DNA of 64,000 bases from Bacillus sp. USDA818B3_A (GTDB taxonomy: Bacteria; Bacillota; Bacilli; Bacillales; Cytobacillaceae): NCBI RefSeq assembly GCF_009928415.1, contig NZ_JAABNN010000001.1, positions 151,995 to 215,994 of the forward strand. The letters are read 5' to 3'. The notes under the pieces are model-generated. The model worked only from the letters and a program-made list of their open reading frames with translations, had not been told where the DNA came from and did no database searches. Both the position numbers and the translations under genes were made by a program. Below are positions 61,351-64,000 of the stretch, one piece after another (the first letter of the stretch is position 1; every line of letters begins with the position of its first letter).

Positions 61351-61365
61351 TTAAAATTATTATAA
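61351..61365. promoter_or_regulatory. PerR box upstream of katA
   Basis: TTAAAATTATTATAA matches the Bacillus PerR consensus TTATAATNATTATAA at all but one specified position. Confidence 0.65.
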
Positions 61366-61413
61366 ATTAATATAAATTACAATAGATACTAATATGGAGG
61401 GACAGACAAAAAA

Positions 61414-61445
61414 AAAACAGACCCTCGAGTCCGAGAGTCTGTTTT
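61414..61445 (-). terminator. terminator of the cold-shock gene
   Basis: AAAACAGAC and GTCTGTTTT with inner CTCG/CGAG; on the minus strand a T-rich tail follows. Confidence 0.8.
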
Positions 61446-61454
61446 ATTGGTAGG

Positions 61455-61655
61455 TTATTGTTTTTGAACGTTAACTGCCTGCGGTCCGCGTTGGCCATTT
61501 TCGATTTCAAATGTAACCTCTTGACCTTCATCCAATGTTTTGTAACCTTCGCCTTGAATAGCTGAGAAATGAACAAATACGTCTTCTCCGCCTTCTCGCT
61601 CAATGAATCCAAAACCTTTTTCACCATTAAACCATTTTACTTTTCCACGTTCCAT
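61455..61655 (-). CDS. cold-shock protein (Csp family)
   Basis: A 66-residue OB-fold RNA/DNA chaperone. RNP1 (KGFGFIE) and RNP2 (VFVHF) are intact within [19 protein letters not shown], and the length matches CspB/CspC/CspD. It melts RNA secondary structure after cold shock and in stationary phase. The paralogue cannot be told from sequence alone. Monocistronic with a strong terminator. Confidence 0.95.
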   Translation of the reverse strand: MERGKVKWFNGEKGFGFIEREGGEDVFVHFSAIQGEGYKTLDEGQEVTFEIENGQRGPQAVNVQKQ

Positions 61656-61755
61656 GTACTTTGTAGCCTCCTAGCATCTAGCTATAAATAATTTTTGCAA
61701 TATTTACTTGCAAAATTAGTTTACCCTAATAACAACTTTTTAAACCACCCAATTA

Positions 61756-62514
61756 TTATTTATTGTCCAGCACCCATTTTTGGATTGCTTTAGCAACTCC
61801 ATCTTCCTCATTTGTTGCTGTGATGCAGTCTGCAGTTTCCTTTACTATGTCTTGAGCATTTCCCATCGCAATACCCAGACCAGCCTCTTGTATCATCATT
61901 AAATCGTTCCGGCTGTCGCCAACAGCCATTACATTCTCCATTTCTATTCCCAACTTAGAACAAACAACTGATAATCCTCTGGCCTTATTTATACCAGTTG
62001 CATTTACTTCTATGTTTTTCAAGGTAGAATTAGTCAATTCAAATTCTCCCCTTGAAATCAGTTCCTTTAGCACTAATTCTCTAGTCATATCATCATCAAT
62101 CGTAAAACCAAATTTCAGCCATTCCCATTTATGTAAATCTTCAGGCATTTCATTATGCCAGGTCTTCTCTGAGTTAATGGCCCAGAACCTTGTTTTATGC
62201 TGTTTGGACAGATCCCACATCCACTGGATATGTTCAGTATTCACAAGGTTTCGTTCAACCAACTCTCTTTTTTCATTCCAAACCTCACTTCCATTTACTG
62301 TAACTAAATAGGAGGTTAACTCCAAGTCATCGGCATGATCACGAACCGTTAATATGGAACGGCCTGTACTTAGGACGACATATATACCTTTGTCTTTAGC
62401 AGCCTTAATCGCTTCACGATTCGCCTTGGATACTTGCCCTTGATTATTTAGAAGTGTCCCATCCATATCAAGTGCAACTAACTTGATGTCAACCGTATTT
62501 TTAAAGTATTCCAT
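61756..62514 (-). CDS. Cof-type HAD hydrolase
   Basis: A 252-residue HAD IIB phosphatase, a distant paralogue of the protein at 24548. Motif I LDMDGTLL, motif II STGRS, motif III the Lys of NKARGLSVV, motif IV GDSRNDLMM. The cap is shorter than usual for Cof. Substrate unknown. Confidence 0.88.
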   Translation of the reverse strand: MEYFKNTVDIKLVALDMDGTLLNNQGQVSKANREAIKAAKDKGIYVVLSTGRSILTVRDHADDLELTSYLVTVNGSEVWNEKRELVERNLVNTEHIQWMWDLSKQHKTRFWAINSEKTWHNEMPEDLHKWEWLKFGFTIDDDMTRELVLKELISRGEFELTNSTLKNIEVNATGINKARGLSVVCSKLGIEMENVMAVGDSRNDLMMIQEAGLGIAMGNAQDIVKETADCITATNEEDGVAKAIQKWVLDNK

Positions 62515-62621
62515 TGTGTAAGAATCCCCCTTCCCATGTTCTTTTATAAGATAACACTATTCAACGTCTCATTTCAAAAAGTACCTATTAGGTTTACATA
62601 ATATTTTTATTGTTAATAAAA

Positions 62622-62645
62622 ATATCCTGCTTGTCAGCAGGATAT
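62622..62645 (-). terminator. terminator of the HesB-like gene
   Basis: ATATCCTGC and GCAGGATAT pair around TTGTCA; on the minus strand the tail is TTTTTATT. Confidence 0.75.
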
Positions 62646-62659
62646 AACCCTGTCTTATA

Positions 62660-62968
62660 TTAATGATGATGATGTCCACCTTTAGAAGGATTGGTAATCA
62701 GCCATTCCTCTTTTGGCACATGGAAAAATTGAACCCAAACACCGTCTAAGTATTCATCATTTTTGTCAAGGATAAAATCAATATCTTTATCCGTTTTGAC
62801 CACTTCATCATTCTCCGTCGGTGTATCAAGGGTTAAATCATAATGAGCATGATCACCATGAATATTTGTCACAAAAACGCGGAACAGCTTTCCCTCTGCG
62901 GCTGCACCTTCGTCTGCCACTATTTTTTTCAATGCTTTGGCAGCATGACGATTAATTTTAACTTTCAT
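62660..62968 (-). CDS. HesB/IscA-like protein without cysteines
   Basis: A 102-residue protein with the HesB-like fold pattern (INRHAAKALKKIV, LFRVFVTNIHGDHAHYDLTL, DFILDKNDEYLDGV). The three Cys residues that bind iron or Fe-S clusters in IscA are absent; the whole protein has no Cys. It is instead rich in His, ending GGHHHH. GAGGAGAG precedes the ATG at 62968. Possibly a metal-binding or purely structural relative; the biochemical role is unknown. Confidence 0.72.
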   Translation of the reverse strand: MKVKINRHAAKALKKIVADEGAAAEGKLFRVFVTNIHGDHAHYDLTLDTPTENDEVVKTDKDIDFILDKNDEYLDGVWVQFFHVPKEEWLITNPSKGGHHHH

Positions 62969-63247
62969 AATATGCTCTCCTCTATTATGTATTTTCAAAT
63001 TATTATCCCACGAAAGCTTAAAAATAGACAGTTATATGTTTAATATAAATAGGTAATCATCTGAACTTGGAGGGATATAAAAAGTCATTCCAAAAAATTC
63101 CTTGAATAGCATTTAAAATCCTTAACAAATTTGTCACAACTTCTTTCAAAAACCTATTTAAACATTATGGCGATATTGTTAATATTGTGTTACAGATCAT
63201 TGAACTGCTAATGAATATTAGTTAATAATCAATTTAAATTCATTTGC

Positions 63248-63276
63248 TTGTAATTTTGATACAAATGTATTATTCT
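63248..63276 (+). promoter_or_regulatory. promoter of qoxA
   Basis: TTGTAA (63248-63253), a 17-bp spacer and TATTCT (63271-63276), about 73 bp upstream of the ATG. Confidence 0.5.
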
Positions 63277-63284
63277 AATGAAGT

Positions 63285-63301
63285 TTGTGAATACATTCAC
63301 G
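63285..63301. promoter_or_regulatory. Rex-like operator
   Basis: TTGTGAA-TACA-TTCACG resembles the Rex box TTGTGAANNNNTTCACAA. A second, weaker site, TTGTGAACAAATGAACAA, follows at 63308-63325. Both lie just downstream of the -10 box. Confidence 0.5.
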
Positions 63302-63348
63302 TTAAAATTGTGAACAAATGAACAAATAGTATGGAGGGAAATTTGAAC

Positions 63349-64000
63349 ATGTTTAGAAAGAACTTGATTGTTCCACTGTTGGCTTTATTGCCTGTGCTGC
63401 TCCTAAGCGGTTGTGATTCAAAAATGGCTGTTTTTGATCCAAAAGGTCCTGCAGCAAGAGAAATCCTTGGCTTAATTAACTGGTCATTAGTTTTAATGGC
63501 ACTTGTAGTCGTTGTAGTCTTTGGATTATTCGGCTATATCGTATGGAAATATCGGGCAACACCTGAGAATAAAGATTATGAGCCGCCTGAAGAACATGGC
63601 AGTACCAAATTAGAGTTAATTTGGACCTTTATTCCCATTCTGATTGTTATCGCCCTCACGATTCCTACAGTAAAATCTATTTACAAACTGGAAAAAGTTC
63701 CAGCTGGCTATGAAAACAAAGAGCCTATTACGATCAATGTAACTTCTGCCGACTGGAAATGGATTTTCAGCTATCCAGAAGAAGGAATTGAAACAGTCAA
63801 CTATGTGAACATTCCTGTTGACAGGCCTGTTAAGTTTAAATTGACATCTGCAGGAACCATGCAGTCTTTCTGGGTTCCACAGCTAGGCGGTCAGAAATAC
63901 ACCATGAATAAAATGGAAACAGAATTGATTCTCACTGCAGATGAAGTTGGAGAATATCTAGGAAAAAATACGAACTTTAACGGTCAGGGCTATGCAGGAA
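63349..64000 (+). CDS. qoxA: cytochrome aa3 quinol oxidase subunit II (QoxA), 5' part
   Basis: 217 codons are visible, open at the window end. The signal ends in a lipobox (LLLSGC); two helices follow (about 44-66 and 86-105) and then the cupredoxin-like domain with SADWKWIFSYPEEGIETVN and MQSFWVPQLGGQKYTMNKM. The Cu-A cysteine motif of cytochrome c oxidases is not expected in quinol oxidases, and what is visible (FWVPQLGGQKY) fits QoxA. It should lead a qoxABCD operon. GGAGGG precedes ATG 63349. Confidence 0.9.
   Translation, partial: MFRKNLIVPLLALLPVLLLSGCDSKMAVFDPKGPAAREILGLINWSLVLMALVVVVVFGLFGYIVWKYRATPENKDYEPPEEHGSTKLELIWTFIPILIVIALTIPTVKSIYKLEKVPAGYENKEPITINVTSADWKWIFSYPEEGIETVNYVNIPVDRPVKFKLTSAGTMQSFWVPQLGGQKYTMNKMETELILTADEVGEYLGKNTNFNGQGYAG

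Overview
The window comes from a spore-forming, low-GC Gram-positive of the family Bacillaceae, close to the Bacillus/Neobacillus/Mesobacillus group (genus is an inference). Supporting features are a ger germination operon, AGGAGG-type ribosome binding sites with frequent GTG and TTG starts, CsoR, PerR, Rex and CcpA-type operators, FMN and cobalamin riboswitches, ppaC, and intergenic palindromes typical of these genomes. No rRNA, tRNA, prophage, IS element or CRISPR array is visible.

Layout. 0-4.1 kb: histidine-degradation genes hutU-hutI-hutG on the minus strand, without hutH or hutP. 4.1-8 kb: small stress, repair and redox genes (TerD-like, GIY-YIG, ATP-grasp, flavodoxin) and four copies of a 13-bp motif, one of them at the break point of a destroyed permease gene. 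8-17.4 kb: a PhoD-like phosphatase, an esterase, a phosphodiesterase/MFS pair, csoR-copZ, a CBS protein, a TetR regulator with its own operators, and tag. 17.4-24 kb: an aromatic meta-cleavage cluster whose gene content fits the protocatechuate 2,3-cleavage pathway (extradiol dioxygenase, ACMSD-like decarboxylase, semialdehyde dehydrogenase, 4-oxalocrotonate tautomerase, decarboxylase, hydratase, IclR regulator). 24-27.3 kb: a zinc-ribbon miniprotein, a HAD phosphatase, a coiled-coil protein and ppaC. 27.4-36.9 kb: acyl-CoA degradation operons (two acyl-CoA dehydrogenases, a split MaoC hydratase, two SDRs, thiolase, CoA ligase, iron ADH), with matching palindromes in front of both dehydrogenases and cre-like sites inside the operons. 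37-48.9 kb: membrane proteins, a sensor kinase, a GerA-type receptor (A-C-B) with a divergent candidate D subunit, an orphan holin and a class A PBP.

48.9-55.2 kb holds the most interesting locus. One cobalamin riboswitch controls five genes: a wall-anchored protein built from the same parts as animal transcobalamin/intrinsic factor (two transcobalamin-C/DUF4430 domains plus an alpha-alpha toroid, ending in an LPNTA sorting signal), a lipoprotein with a third such domain on a Thr-rich stalk, and a dedicated ECF transporter (T, fused double ATPase, S). I infer a surface-capture relay for vitamin B12: wall protein to lipoprotein to ECF permease.

55.3-57.5 kb is a partial riboflavin operon (ribE-ribB-ribH) behind an FMN riboswitch, without ribD or ribA. 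The rest carries a GyrI-like protein, a CapA-like protein, katA with a PerR box, a cold-shock protein, a HAD phosphatase, a cysteine-free HesB-like protein and the 5' part of qoxA behind Rex-like sites.
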